A stretch of 64,000 nucleotides of DNA, taken from NCBI GenBank assembly GCA_015548865.1, contig JADMXW010000025.1, forward strand, positions 22,019-86,018, in the 5' to 3' direction. The position numbers and the translations under genes are program-made. This document shows, one piece after another, positions 49,673 through 59,381 of this stretch. Below the pieces are notes generated by a model, which made no database searches, was not told where the DNA came from, and worked only from the letters and a program-made list of their open reading frames with translations. Origin of the DNA: Serratia marcescens (GTDB lineage: Bacteria; Pseudomonadota; Gammaproteobacteria; Enterobacterales; Enterobacteriaceae). Numbering within the stretch: the stretch's first letter is position 1; every line of letters starts with the position of its first letter.

Positions 49673-50245
49673 CTAATGTGTATGTAACGCCATCATGTAA
49701 TATCTGTTGCCATTGAAATTGAACAACCCGATATCTGCAAAATCATTTCTGGAGTGGAATGCGTAGGAGCGAGGGTTCAGCACATTTACAAAAGTGACTA
49801 CCACGGGATAACGTGAAGCAAAAATCTGTCGTTGATGCGCTAAAAGTTGTTCACCAATTTTGCAGCCTCGGTACGCTTCCTCGATGCAAATGGGGCCATA
49901 TTGATATGATGTTTCAGGATCAAGGTTATGATCATTAAAGGTATAGTCCTTGAGAATACTGGCCATGTATTCAAACATCGGCCAGGGCTTCAGAAATGCC
50001 CAAGATGCCCCTAGTAGAAGCCCTACAATACGATTTTGGGTTTCATCGACAGCAATAACGACGCCGTGTTCTGTTTCGCGCAGCGCCTCAAGTTGTTGAA
50101 CCGTCATGTCCGTCGTTACAAAGCCATTAGCGCGTTGCGCTGTATCGAGATTTTTAGCGTGATAGCGTTCTAGCAATGCTTTCACGTTATGAATATCGTC
50201 CTTTTTTGCTTCTCTAATGACTATATTCGCTTGATTAACCGCCAT
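49673..50245 (-). CDS. GNAT-family N-acetyltransferase
   Basis: 190 residues. The acetyl-CoA binding segment is the IEEAYRGCKIGEQLLAHQR region near 120-140 (Q/RxxGxG/A type: RGCKIG). The surrounding strands fit the GNAT fold. The ending NFNGNRYYMMAL is typical of small amino-acid-like substrates. No operon partner; substrate unknown. Ribosome site GGAGGAA six bases before the ATG. Confidence 0.78.
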   Translation of the reverse strand: MAVNQANIVIREAKKDDIHNVKALLERYHAKNLDTAQRANGFVTTDMTVQQLEALRETEHGVVIAVDETQNRIVGLLLGASWAFLKPWPMFEYMASILKDYTFNDHNLDPETSYQYGPICIEEAYRGCKIGEQLLAHQRQIFASRYPVVVTFVNVLNPRSYAFHSRNDFADIGLFNFNGNRYYMMALHTH

Positions 50246-50494
50246 GTATGTTCCTCCAAGATAAATTGCCTAAAAGCGAACGTTATAACACCTTGAACCG
50301 ACAGAACTGTTGATAGCATTGACCTATGATGAGTTCGATGTCTTGGACACGCTGACAGTCGATGTCGAGGGGGATGATTGGGTATAGATACTATAATCAG
50401 AAAGCTACGTCTGCCGCCAGACAAGACGCACTATTACTTTGAAACGCGGAAAGAAGGGAGGAAAGGGGATCTTCTTGCGTCTGTTTCTCTTGTT

Positions 50495-50519
50495 GAAAGT
50501 GCCAGCAACTGGCACTTTC
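50495..50519. terminator. Hairpin downstream of pgtP
   Basis: GAAAGTGCCAG and CTGGCACTTTC form a perfect eleven-pair stem with a three-base loop, 27 bases from the pgtP stop codon. The T run is only part of the stem, so it may stabilise the 3' end more than terminate. The remaining 250 bases up to the GNAT gene show nothing else. Confidence 0.5.
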
Positions 50520-50546
50520 GTTCCCTGATACGTCAGCGCTTAATGA

Positions 50547-51938
50547 TTATTGGGCATTGGCCAATTTAAGATTGGCTTCTTCCTGCTCACTATTTTTACG
50601 TTGTTGTTCAAGTTCTAATGCCCCGCGATGAGAGAGGTAGCAGAACAGGATGCAGCATACGATCCCGCCCATCAGAAGATAAAAACCGCCGTGCCAACCC
50701 ATTTTATCCACCATGACACCAAACAGACTGGTGCCCAGCGATGCGCCGAAGATATAACTCATAAAGCCACGTAGACCAACGGCTGAACCTACCGCGAAGC
50801 TGGGGACAATTTCCATGGTTTGTACCGAGGCAAGAAATTGTGGGACGTAAATCAGGCAGCCGACAATGGCAGCGAAAATCGTCACCATCAGCAGGGATTC
50901 ACTTTTCCAGTAGCCGATCAGGCACACAAAGATAAGCGCCATGCAGATCATGGCGAGTGGCATCCGACGCCCCTTAAACAGTTTATCGGTGAGCCAGCCT
51001 GCCAGCAGAGTAGAAGGAATAGCTGCCCATTCAAAAAACAGGAAAGCTACGCTCATCTGTTCTTTAGAAAAGTGCTTTTCCGTTAGCAGATAGATAGGTA
51101 ACCAGCTAATCATACCGAACCGGACCATATAAACGAATACGTCGACAAGAGAGACATACCAGGCATTTTTATTACGCAGCACGTAAGTGCAGAAAATAGT
51201 AAATGCGCTCATGTTCTCCGGTGCCTTTGCGGTGTGATTGTTTTTCAGAATCACTTTCTCTTCTGGCATCATCTCGTCAAGTGAAGGCAATCCTTCTTCG
51301 CGCGGAGAGCCTTTGCCGAGTGCCAGCACAATAAATGCAAAAAATACAGCGATGCAGGCCGGAACAATGTAACTGGCACTTTGCCAGTGTTCACTCCCGA
51401 GAATGGCAAACGCAGCACCGACGATTGGGGCCACAATCCCGCCGCCGACGTTATGTGAAATATTCCAAAATGCGCCAACGCGTCCGCGCTCCCGGCGAGG
51501 AAACCAGTTGGCAATGGTGATAAAAGACGGACCCACCCCCATGCCTTGAAACAGGCCATTAAGGATAACTAATGCTGCAAAAACCCAGAATGCAGTGCTG
51601 AATCCCAGTCCAACGTTTACAACGGCACACAGCACCAGACCACAGGCCATAAAGATCTTGGGACTGGCTTTATCGGCTAGGCTACTCATGATGCCTTTGC
51701 TGATCCCATAAGCGATAAGCATACAACTGCTGAGAAGACCGATCTGTGTCGCGCTGAGCTCTAAGTGCTCTTTAAGATAAGGGGTAGATAATGTGAAGTT
51801 ATTGCGCACAATATAGTACGCCAGATAACCCATAAAGACGCTAAGCAGCGCTTGCATACGATATCGACCATAAGTTGCCTGAATTTTCTGCTCAGGAACT
51901 TTTTCTGCCGATTGCCCTGTTTTTAAAAATGATAGCAT
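50547..51938 (-). CDS. pgtP: Phosphoglycerate transporter PgtP
   Basis: 463 residues, the size of Salmonella PgtP. A 12-helix organophosphate:phosphate antiporter (GlpT/UhpT branch of the MFS). The N-terminal YGRYRMQALLSVFMGYLAYYIVRNNF matches GlpT/UhpT, with the phosphate-binding Arg in that region. It imports 2- and 3-phosphoglycerate and phosphoenolpyruvate. It is divergent from its regulators pgtC-pgtB-pgtA. Confidence 0.93.
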   Translation of the reverse strand: MLSFLKTGQSAEKVPEQKIQATYGRYRMQALLSVFMGYLAYYIVRNNFTLSTPYLKEHLELSATQIGLLSSCMLIAYGISKGIMSSLADKASPKIFMACGLVLCAVVNVGLGFSTAFWVFAALVILNGLFQGMGVGPSFITIANWFPRRERGRVGAFWNISHNVGGGIVAPIVGAAFAILGSEHWQSASYIVPACIAVFFAFIVLALGKGSPREEGLPSLDEMMPEEKVILKNNHTAKAPENMSAFTIFCTYVLRNKNAWYVSLVDVFVYMVRFGMISWLPIYLLTEKHFSKEQMSVAFLFFEWAAIPSTLLAGWLTDKLFKGRRMPLAMICMALIFVCLIGYWKSESLLMVTIFAAIVGCLIYVPQFLASVQTMEIVPSFAVGSAVGLRGFMSYIFGASLGTSLFGVMVDKMGWHGGFYLLMGGIVCCILFCYLSHRGALELEQQRKNSEQEEANLKLANAQ

Positions 51939-52028
51939 GTCGTCACCTGTATTTTATATTGGTATGAACACCAGGAGTATTCGGCATGAAGAGTGAAATA
52001 AGCGGCTGAAAAATTCAAACTACCCATA

Positions 52029-52046
52029 TGTGTCATTATTGACACA
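52029..52046. promoter_or_regulatory. Palindrome in the pgtP-pgtC divergent region
   Basis: TGTGTCA-TTAT-TGACACA is a perfect palindrome 91 bases upstream of pgtP and 266 upstream of pgtC, followed at once by a further half-site ATGTCA. It is a good candidate for the PgtA binding site. The remaining part of this 373-base gap is AT-rich with no gene. Confidence 0.5.
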
Positions 52047-52311
52047 ATGTCATGAATATAATGGTTATTTTTGACTCGTTAAGAATGGTGGTACGCAAAA
52101 TTAATTAATTTTCTCCCGGTTTTATTCTTGGCTTGTGCGGATATTAACAAATCACACTGTTATTACATGGTAATCTTTATTGATACTTTCGGATGCCTGA
52201 TTGGCTATTTATGCGATGGCTTCCTTTTGTTTGTTTATTGCCATAAACGGGTAATTTTTGTCTCAACATTATTTTTACGCCATATTGATATTTATGAACG
52301 GGATCACAAAC

Positions 52312-53565
52312 ATGTTTTCTAAGCTCAGCATATTTTCTGACAAATCGCGTTTTTTGTTGCTGCTGGCTATGCTATTCACTTCTTGTGCGGCACAAAGCAA
52401 TCAATTGGTGATGGCGACAACATTTTCCCCCAGCGCCACTGCATGGATTATCCAGCGCTGGCAGACAGAGCCAGGATCGGTGATGATTCGCACGCTCAAC
52501 CGTACCAGTGCTTCGCTGGAAAAGTTACTTGATACGGAGAATACGGAAAACGTCGATCTTATATTGACCTCGTCACCCATGTTGCTTCAGCATCTTCAGG
52601 AGCATCGGAAGCTGGCTCCTTTCGATGGAGCGCCCCCTGCCAGCCAACGTCAGGTACCGGAATCCATTCGTACCACCTCCGTTGCTGTGGCAATATCAGG
52701 TTTTGGTTTACTGATTAATCGCTCAGCGCTGGCCGCCAGACACCTTACCGCACCAACAGACTGGGACGATCTGATTCAGCCTGGCTACCAAGGGGCGTTG
52801 TTGATGAGTAGTCCATCGCGCTCAGATACTAATCATTTGATGGTTGAGTCGTTATTGCAGCAAAAAGGCTGGGTGCAGGGATGGGAAACGTTATTGGCGG
52901 CTGCCGGGAACCTGGTGACCATATCATCACGCAGTTTTGGTGTTGCAGATAAAATTAAAAGTGGGCTGGGTGTAGCCGGTCCTGTGATTGATAACTATGC
53001 CAATCTATTATTGAACGATCCGCATCTGGCATTCACCTATTTCCCTCAGTCTGCTGTTTCCCCCACCTATGTGGCGATACTCAAAAACGGTCAGCACGCA
53101 AGTGAGGCCCGTCGTTTTATTCGGTATTTGCTAAGCCCTGAGGGGCAACGGATGCTTGCTGATGCCAATACGGGGAAATACCCGGTTACACCGCTGGCGG
53201 CAGATAATCCTCGTGCGGCACAACAGTCGGTTTTGATGAATCAACCGCCGTTAAATTATCGTCTGATCCTGAAACGGCAGCGCCTGATTCAACGCATGTT
53301 TGATACCGCGATCAGTTTTCGCCTTGCCCAATTGAAGGACGCCTGGCGGGCACTGCATAGCGCGGAGGCTCGCCTAAAACGTCCTTTACCTGAGATTCGT
53401 GCACTCTTAACGCGCGTACCTGTTGACCCGACAAGCAGTGAAGATGAAGCTTGGCTGGCGCAGTTTGATAATAAAAGTTTTGCAGAACAACAGATGATGG
53501 AGTGGCAACTCTGGTTTCTTAATAACCAGCGTCAGGCGATCAATAAATTGGAAGAATTGAAATGA
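52312..53565 (+). CDS. pgtC: Phosphoglycerate signal protein PgtC (periplasmic)
   Basis: About 417 residues. A signal peptide (about 1-30) ends with LLAMLFTSCAAQS, which could be a standard or a lipoprotein cleavage. The rest is an iron/extracellular solute-binding-like fold, with IxTSSPMLLQHL near 85, ISGFGLLINRSAL near 140 and VAGPVIDNYANLLLNDPHLAF near 220. In Salmonella PgtC works with PgtB as the signal detector for phosphoglycerates. The start is uncertain (52294 or 52312). Overlaps pgtB by four bases. Confidence 0.88.
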   Translation: MFSKLSIFSDKSRFLLLLAMLFTSCAAQSNQLVMATTFSPSATAWIIQRWQTEPGSVMIRTLNRTSASLEKLLDTENTENVDLILTSSPMLLQHLQEHRKLAPFDGAPPASQRQVPESIRTTSVAVAISGFGLLINRSALAARHLTAPTDWDDLIQPGYQGALLMSSPSRSDTNHLMVESLLQQKGWVQGWETLLAAAGNLVTISSRSFGVADKIKSGLGVAGPVIDNYANLLLNDPHLAFTYFPQSAVSPTYVAILKNGQHASEARRFIRYLLSPEGQRMLADANTGKYPVTPLAADNPRAAQQSVLMNQPPLNYRLILKRQRLIQRMFDTAISFRLAQLKDAWRALHSAEARLKRPLPEIRALLTRVPVDPTSSEDEAWLAQFDNKSFAEQQMMEWQLWFLNNQRQAINKLEELK

Positions 53566-55571
53566 AGGGCGGATTAATGCTGCAACGTCTGCGGCAAATC
53601 AGCATTAGCAGCAGTCTTCGGGGCGCTTTTTTAATCGGGGCATTGTTGACGCTGATTGTCAGCAGCGTCAGTCTCTACTCGTGGCACGAACAAAGCTCAC
53701 AAATTCGTTATTCGTTGGATGAGTATTTTCCCGGTATTCGCTCCGCTTTTCTGATTGAAGGAAATCTCAATCTGGTTGTGGATCAACTCAATGAGTTTTT
53801 ATTAGCGCCCAATACGACAGTCCGGCTACAACTTCGCAATCAGATCATCCAACATTTGGATAAGATAGAACGCCTAAGCCAGGGATTATCACCATCAGAA
53901 CGCCAGCAGTTGGTCGTGATTTTACAGGACAGTCGTACGCTGTTATCGGAATTGGATCGTGTGTTGTACAACATGTTTCTGGTACGCGAAAACGTAAGCG
54001 AATTGTCGGCGCGCATTGATTGGTTACACGATGATTTTACTACTGAGCTTAATTCTTTGGTGCAGGATTTTACCTGGCAGCAAGGGACATTGTTGGATCA
54101 GATTGAATCCCGGCAAGGTGACGCTGCGCAATATCTGAAACGTTCTCGTGAAGTACAGAACGAACAGCAGCAAGTCTACACACTTGCCCGTATAGAAAAC
54201 CAAATCGTTGACGATCTCCGCGACAGGCTCAATGAACTCAAGTCAGGTAATGATGATGGCATGCTGGTCGAAACGCATATCCGTTACCTCGAGAATCTGA
54301 AGAAAACCGCCGATGAAAACATCCGTGTGCTGGATGATTGGCCGAGTACGATCACTCTTCGGCAAACCATTGATGAGCTGTTGGAAATTGGGATGGCGAA
54401 AAACAACATGCCGGACAGCATGCGCGATTACGTTGCCGCGCAAAAAGCGTTAGCAGATGCAAGCCGCGCCAGAGAAGCGACGCTGGGGCGATTCAGAACG
54501 CTGCTTGAGGCCCAGCTAGGTAGCAGCCATCAACAAATGCAGATGTTTAATCAGCGTATGGAACAGATTGTTCGCGTCAGCGGTGGGTTAATTTTGGTGG
54601 CAACTTTACTGGCGTTACTGCTTACGTGGGTGTTGAACCATTATTTTATTCGTTCTCGACTGGTAAAACGCTTTACCGTACTGAATCAGGCCGTAGTACA
54701 GATTGGTTTAGGCCGAACGGATGCCACTATTCCGGTTTATGGGAAGGATGAGCTTGGGCGGATTGCCGGTTTACTCCGGCACTCATTGGGGCAGCTTAAC
54801 GCACAAAAGCAACAGCTTGAGCTGGAGATCACCGAGCGTAAAACAATTGAGGCCGAGCTGCGTGCTACGCAGGATGAACTGATCCAGACGGCAAAGCTGG
54901 CGGTCGTGGGGCAGACGATGACGACACTGGCCCATGAAATTAACCAGCCACTGAATGCGTTGTCTATGTACCTTTTTTCTGCAAGAAGAGCGATCGAACA
55001 GGATGACACGCAGCAGGCGAGAACGACTTTAACCAAGGCTGAAGGGTTAATAAAGCGGATTGATGCCATTATCCGCTCGTTGCGTCAGTTTACCCGTCGT
55101 GCCGAACTCGAAATGCCTGTACATCCAGTGGATTTGCGCCAGACGTTTACATCGGCGTGGGAATTGTTGGCGATGCGTCATAAACCCCAATTGGGAGCGT
55201 TGATATTACCGCAGGAAACCCTTTGGGTCAGTGGGGATGAGGTGCGAGTCCAACAAGTGCTTGTTAACGTGCTGGCAAACGCACTTGATGCCTGCCCTAA
55301 TGCGGCCAGGATTGTGGTTAACTGGCAACGGGAGGGGAGAACGCTGTGCGTATTGATTTCCGATAACGGTCCCGGCTGGCCGGAAGCTTTGCTGCCATCG
55401 TTGTTGAAACCCTTTACGACCAGTAAAGATGTGGGATTGGGTATCGGTCTTTCTATTTGCGTTTCGCTGATGGCGAAAATGCAAGGCGAGTTACGTCTGG
55501 CATCAACGTTGACGAAAAATGCTTGTGTGGTTCTGCAATTCAATTTGGCGGATATAAAAGATGTTGAGTAA
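53562..55571 (+). CDS. pgtB: Sensor histidine kinase PgtB
   Basis: 669 residues. N-terminal membrane helix at about 20-40, a long periplasmic coiled region to about 335, second helix at about 340-362, HAMP to about 415, a coiled coil, HisKA with LAHEINQPLNALSMYL (His near 465), and HATPase with NVLANALDAC and SDNGPGW near 565-610. It receives the phosphoglycerate signal, probably through PgtC, and phosphorylates PgtA. Overlaps pgtA by 11 bases. Confidence 0.92.
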   Translation: MKGGLMLQRLRQISISSSLRGAFLIGALLTLIVSSVSLYSWHEQSSQIRYSLDEYFPGIRSAFLIEGNLNLVVDQLNEFLLAPNTTVRLQLRNQIIQHLDKIERLSQGLSPSERQQLVVILQDSRTLLSELDRVLYNMFLVRENVSELSARIDWLHDDFTTELNSLVQDFTWQQGTLLDQIESRQGDAAQYLKRSREVQNEQQQVYTLARIENQIVDDLRDRLNELKSGNDDGMLVETHIRYLENLKKTADENIRVLDDWPSTITLRQTIDELLEIGMAKNNMPDSMRDYVAAQKALADASRAREATLGRFRTLLEAQLGSSHQQMQMFNQRMEQIVRVSGGLILVATLLALLLTWVLNHYFIRSRLVKRFTVLNQAVVQIGLGRTDATIPVYGKDELGRIAGLLRHSLGQLNAQKQQLELEITERKTIEAELRATQDELIQTAKLAVVGQTMTTLAHEINQPLNALSMYLFSARRAIEQDDTQQARTTLTKAEGLIKRIDAIIRSLRQFTRRAELEMPVHPVDLRQTFTSAWELLAMRHKPQLGALILPQETLWVSGDEVRVQQVLVNVLANALDACPNAARIVVNWQREGRTLCVLISDNGPGWPEALLPSLLKPFTTSKDVGLGIGLSICVSLMAKMQGELRLASTLTKNACVVLQFNLADIKDVE

Positions 55572-56808
55572 CGAATGTTCGATTTTGCTGATTGACGACG
55601 ATGCCGATGTGCTTGATGCCTATACGCAATTGCTGGAACAAGCAGGGTATCGCGTTTGTGTTTGCAATAATCCTTTTGATGCCAGGTCATGGGTAGATAA
55701 AGACTGGCCTGGCATTGTGCTAAGTGATGTTTGCATGCCCGGCTGCTCTGGCATCGATCTGATGACGTTGTTTCATCAGCGGGACGATCAACTGCCCATA
55801 TTACTCATCACCGGACATGGCGATGTCCCCATGGCGGTAGATGCCGTGAAGAAGGGGGCCTGGGATTTTTTGCAAAAACCGGTGCAGCCAGAAAAGCTGC
55901 TCTCCCTGGTTGAAGAGGCGCTGCGTCAAAGACAATCAGTGATTGCACGTCGTCATTACTGCCAGCAGAAAATGCAGACTGAGCTGATCGGGCGCAGCGA
56001 ATGGACTCACCAGTATCGTCAGCGTTTGCAGCAACTGGCCGAGACAGATATTGCAGTCTGGTTTTATGGCGAAACGGGGACGGGGCGCATGATGGGGGCG
56101 CGTTATTTGCATCAGCTCGGGCGAAACGCGGAAGGCCCGTTTGTTTATCGAGAACTGACGCCTGATAACGCGCAAAAACTGAATGAACTCATTATTCAGG
56201 CGCAGGGAGGAACGCTGGTATTGAGTCATCTTGAGAATCTGAGTCGTGAGCAACAACATCATCTGGTTGAATTGCAAAGCCTGGAACGGCGTGCATTTCG
56301 TTTAATTGGGATTGGCAGCGCCTCGTTGGTGGAGCTGGCGTCTACCCAGCAGATTGTGGCTGAGTTTTATTACTGCTTTGCCATGACACAAATTGCCTGT
56401 CAGCCTTTGTCCCAGCGACCTGATGATATCGAGCCGCTGTTTCACCATTATCTGCATAAAGCCTGTCAGCGGTTGAACCATCCGGTTCCAGACGTCGAGA
56501 ACGACCTGTTAAAGAGAATGATGCGTCGGGTATGGCCAAACAACGTCCGTGAATTGGCGAATGCAGCAGAGCTTTTTGCCGTCGGCGTATTACCCCTTGC
56601 GGAAACAGCAAACCCGCAAATGCATGTGGGTGACCCGACCCCGCTTGACAGGCGGGTGGAGGAGGCCGAGCGGCAGATAATCACCGAAGCGCTCAATATC
56701 CATCAAGGGCGTATCAATGAGGTAGCCGAATATTTGCAAATTCCGCGTAAAAAGCTCTACCTCAGAATGAAAAAGTACGGACTGAGTAAAGAACATTACA
56801 AGTTTTAA
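55561..56808 (+). CDS. pgtA: Response regulator PgtA (NtrC-like, degenerate AAA domain)
   Basis: 415 residues, as in Salmonella PgtA. Receiver domain with LLIDDDADV near 10 and the phospho-acceptor Asp in VLSDVCMPG near 55; an AAA-like region follows (about 140-330) with the altered P-loop GETGTGRMMG and no GAFTGA loop; a Fis-type HTH closes the protein (about 370-410; LNIHQGRINEVAEYLQIPRKKLYLRMKKYG, residues given in part). Without GAFTGA it should not activate sigma-54 and probably acts on a sigma-70 promoter of pgtP. Confidence 0.92.
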   Translation: MLSNECSILLIDDDADVLDAYTQLLEQAGYRVCVCNNPFDARSWVDKDWPGIVLSDVCMPGCSGIDLMTLFHQRDDQLPILLITGHGDVPMAVDAVKKGAWDFLQKPVQPEKLLSLVEEALRQRQSVIARRHYCQQKMQTELIGRSEWTHQYRQRLQQLAETDIAVWFYGETGTGRMMGARYLHQLGRNAEGPFVYRELTPDNAQKLNELIIQAQGGTLVLSHLENLSREQQHHLVELQSLERRAFRLIGIGSASLVELASTQQIVAEFYYCFAMTQIACQPLSQRPDDIEPLFHHYLHKACQRLNHPVPDVENDLLKRMMRRVWPNNVRELANAAELFAVGVLPLAETANPQMHVGDPTPLDRRVEEAERQIITEALNIHQGRINEVAEYLQIPRKKLYLRMKKYGLSKEHYKF

Positions 56809-56914
56809 TAAGGAAAACAGGCGGAAAAACATTACGTTATGACTCATCGCTGTTGTGCACCAGTGACGAGTCACATCGCATCGCTATTGGGTATAGCCGT
56901 TAGATCACAGAGAA

Positions 56915-58117
56915 TCAGAAGAAGGTTGGCATAATCTCAATCACATTGAGGTCATTGTCGACCAGACTGATCTGCCGCCACTTATCAAATGTCAGACACG
57001 GATGAGAGGCACCAAACGCAATAATATCGCCTACACGAAGATCGTGCTTTGCCGGTATTTGTAAAAAGGCGTGCTGATCCATCATTGCCGTAATCTGATA
57101 CTCCTCTCCAAAGGCCACGGCATCGCGTTGTCCTTCACCTAAAGGATAATGGCGCAGTGCTTTAGGATACCCGGCATCAAAGGCAACGTCTCGCTTACCC
57201 AATGCAATAATGGCACATCCTTCTTCAGGCAAAGATTGTATATGAGCCCATACTTCCATCGCAGGTAACAGCGCACTCTCCATCTCCGGATGGCGGTGCA
57301 ACACGCCAGCCTGTGCCACTTTATATAACCCATGATCGTGAACCAGATAACATCCTGGTCGCAACAACGGCGTAAATAACGTGTCTGCCCGTAAGCGAAC
57401 AAATTCACCCGCGATCAAATCATACCAGGCAGAGCCAGACGCGGTGATATAAGGATGAGGAATGCCAAATTTTCCTTGCCCTTGTAGTGATACCGCCGTT
57501 TCCACCAGGTAAGCAGCAAAGGCCTGGATCGCGCTTTCCGGTTGTTCACCGTGGATCACACCCTCATATCCTTCTATCCCCGTTAACACCAGCGCAGGTG
57601 ACGCCTCTATCGCGGCCAATACATCGAGCATCTGTTGCTCAGTTCGACAGCCACAGCGACCATGGGATACGCCAATTTCTAACATCACGTTCAGCGATAG
57701 TCCCTGAGCGCCAAAATAGTCACCCAGTGCCCGCACGTTATCCGGATTTTCCACCAGGCAGTGAAATTCCAATCCACCTTGCGTTAATAGGTCGGCGATA
57801 ATAGCCATATTGGCTTCACCTACAAGTTGGTTCGCCATCAAAATCCGCCGCACGCCGTGTTCGTAGGCCACAGAGCTTTGTACGGCTGTTGCCAAGGTAA
57901 TTCCCCATGCACCCTGTTCCAATTGACGCCGAAAAAGCGCAGGCGTCATCGTGGTTTTTCCATGAGGTGCCAACTGTGCATGGTGTGCTTCTGCATAGTT
58001 CTGCATCCAGCATAAATTATGATTCAGCGCCTGTTGGTGTAGCACCAATGCGGGTAGGCTGACCTGTTTCAGCAGGCTGTCACCCAATTGAGCGCGGCCT
58101 TTATCAGAATGAGACAT
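56915..58117 (-). CDS. DSD1-type PLP enzyme: D-hydroxyamino acid dehydratase or D-threonine aldolase
   Basis: 400 residues. N-terminal alanine-racemase-like barrel with the PLP lysine in PHGKTTMTP near 53, and a C-terminal D-serine dehydratase-like domain with the zinc pair in GASHPCLTFDKW near 375. Enzymes of this family act on D-threonine, D-serine or D-threo-3-hydroxyaspartate. A RidA gene in the same operon favours a beta-elimination (dehydratase) reaction, since that yields a reactive enamine. The last gene of the operon. Confidence 0.83.
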   Translation of the reverse strand: MSHSDKGRAQLGDSLLKQVSLPALVLHQQALNHNLCWMQNYAEAHHAQLAPHGKTTMTPALFRRQLEQGAWGITLATAVQSSVAYEHGVRRILMANQLVGEANMAIIADLLTQGGLEFHCLVENPDNVRALGDYFGAQGLSLNVMLEIGVSHGRCGCRTEQQMLDVLAAIEASPALVLTGIEGYEGVIHGEQPESAIQAFAAYLVETAVSLQGQGKFGIPHPYITASGSAWYDLIAGEFVRLRADTLFTPLLRPGCYLVHDHGLYKVAQAGVLHRHPEMESALLPAMEVWAHIQSLPEEGCAIIALGKRDVAFDAGYPKALRHYPLGEGQRDAVAFGEEYQITAMMDQHAFLQIPAKHDLRVGDIIAFGASHPCLTFDKWRQISLVDNDLNVIEIMPTFF

Positions 58118-58132
58118 ATGACGTACTCCAGG

Positions 58133-58909
58133 TTATCTGCTCTGCTTTCCGGTCAACCGTTGCTCCATTACCCGCGCGCACTCCATCAGTACATTACGGT
58201 AATGATTGTGGTTAACATAGGCATCACCCCGCGGTGCCACAATACAAAATGTGGCAATACACTGATGTTGACTATTGTAAATACCGGCAGCAAAACAGTG
58301 AGTATAGGTATCCGCTATGCTATCGAAAGAGAAGAAACCCTCTCTATGTGATTGGCGGATCTCATGTAAAAACTGATCTGGCGATAATCTTGTGCCATTC
58401 GGTAACGTGAAATCATCAGCTGGAACAAGCTCGAGGATCTCCTCATCGCTTAAGTGTCCCAGTAACAATCGTCCGGAAGCCGTCCAGGGGATCGGAATAT
58501 CCTCTCCCACGCCCGAGGAAATGCGGAAAGCGCGCTCACCCTCACGCATTAGCGCAACGTTGTATTTTCGCCCGTTAAGCAGGCACATCTGTGCAGTCTC
58601 GTGGGTGCGTTCGACGATCTGTTCCAGAAAACGATCGGCTTCACGCGTAAAATTAAAATGGCTAAGATGTGCCTGACCCAAAAAATAGAGTTCTCGCCCG
58701 AGGTACACCAAACCGTCATGTCCCACCGGCTCAAGAATCCGCCGTTCCTGCAAGAGTGCAACCAATTCATACACTGTTGATTTTGGCGCATTGATTCCTT
58801 TGGCAATATCATGCGGCCGCAGAGGTTGTTGCTGTATCTTCAGGTACTCGAGTATTTCGAACGCGCGATCCAGCCCGCGTGCCCTCCGCTTTACATCTGG
58901 AACCGTCAT
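58133..58909 (-). CDS. IclR-family transcriptional regulator
   Basis: 258 residues. N-terminal winged HTH (about 10-75; LRPHDIAKGINAPKSTVYELVALL) and a C-terminal GAF-like effector domain (about 85-250). It lies inside the D-amino acid operon between ridA and the PLP gene and should control it. GAGGGG seven bases before the ATG. Confidence 0.86.
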   Translation of the reverse strand: MTVPDVKRRARGLDRAFEILEYLKIQQQPLRPHDIAKGINAPKSTVYELVALLQERRILEPVGHDGLVYLGRELYFLGQAHLSHFNFTREADRFLEQIVERTHETAQMCLLNGRKYNVALMREGERAFRISSGVGEDIPIPWTASGRLLLGHLSDEEILELVPADDFTLPNGTRLSPDQFLHEIRQSHREGFFSFDSIADTYTHCFAAGIYNSQHQCIATFCIVAPRGDAYVNHNHYRNVLMECARVMEQRLTGKQSR

Positions 58910-58950
58910 GATTTTCCCCTCAGGTACTACTTATCTTTTATTTCATATAG

Positions 58951-59334
58951 TTATACTGATTTATACGCAATGCAGTCAATTTCCACTTTGCAATCCACCA
59001 TCATACTAGATTGCACACAGGCTCGTGCTGGGGCATGAGCAGAGAAATACTCGGCAAAAACGCTATTGAAACTCCAGAAATCTCTGGGGTCGTCCAACCA
59101 GACCCCCACACGCACAACATGTTCCAGGCCATAACCCGCTTCTTCAAGAATGGCAATCACGTTCTGCATTGTTTTATGCGATTGAGCAATAATTCCACCA
59201 TCAACTATCTCACCCTTTTCCATTGCCACTTGACCAGATACGTATAGCCAACCATCGGCTTCTACAGCACGAGCAAAAGGTAATGGCTGACCACCTGCAC
59301 CACGCTCACCAGCACCATAACGGGTAATACTCAT
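58951..59334 (-). CDS. RidA-family enamine/imine deaminase
   Basis: 127 residues, typical of the YjgF/YER057c/UK114 family. The conserved arginine is in the APARACVQSS segment near 105 and the C-terminal VEIDCIAYK (E near 119) completes the site. RidA proteins hydrolyse 2-aminoacrylate-type enamines formed by PLP dehydratases. Its place between the transporter and the PLP enzyme suggests cleaning up that enzyme's product. Confidence 0.86.
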   Translation of the reverse strand: MSITRYGAGERGAGGQPLPFARAVEADGWLYVSGQVAMEKGEIVDGGIIAQSHKTMQNVIAILEEAGYGLEHVVRVGVWLDDPRDFWSFNSVFAEYFSAHAPARACVQSSMMVDCKVEIDCIAYKSV

Positions 59335-59381
59335 ATCATCACTCCTGTGTTTGTGACTTACCGTTGATAAACTCTTGTCGG

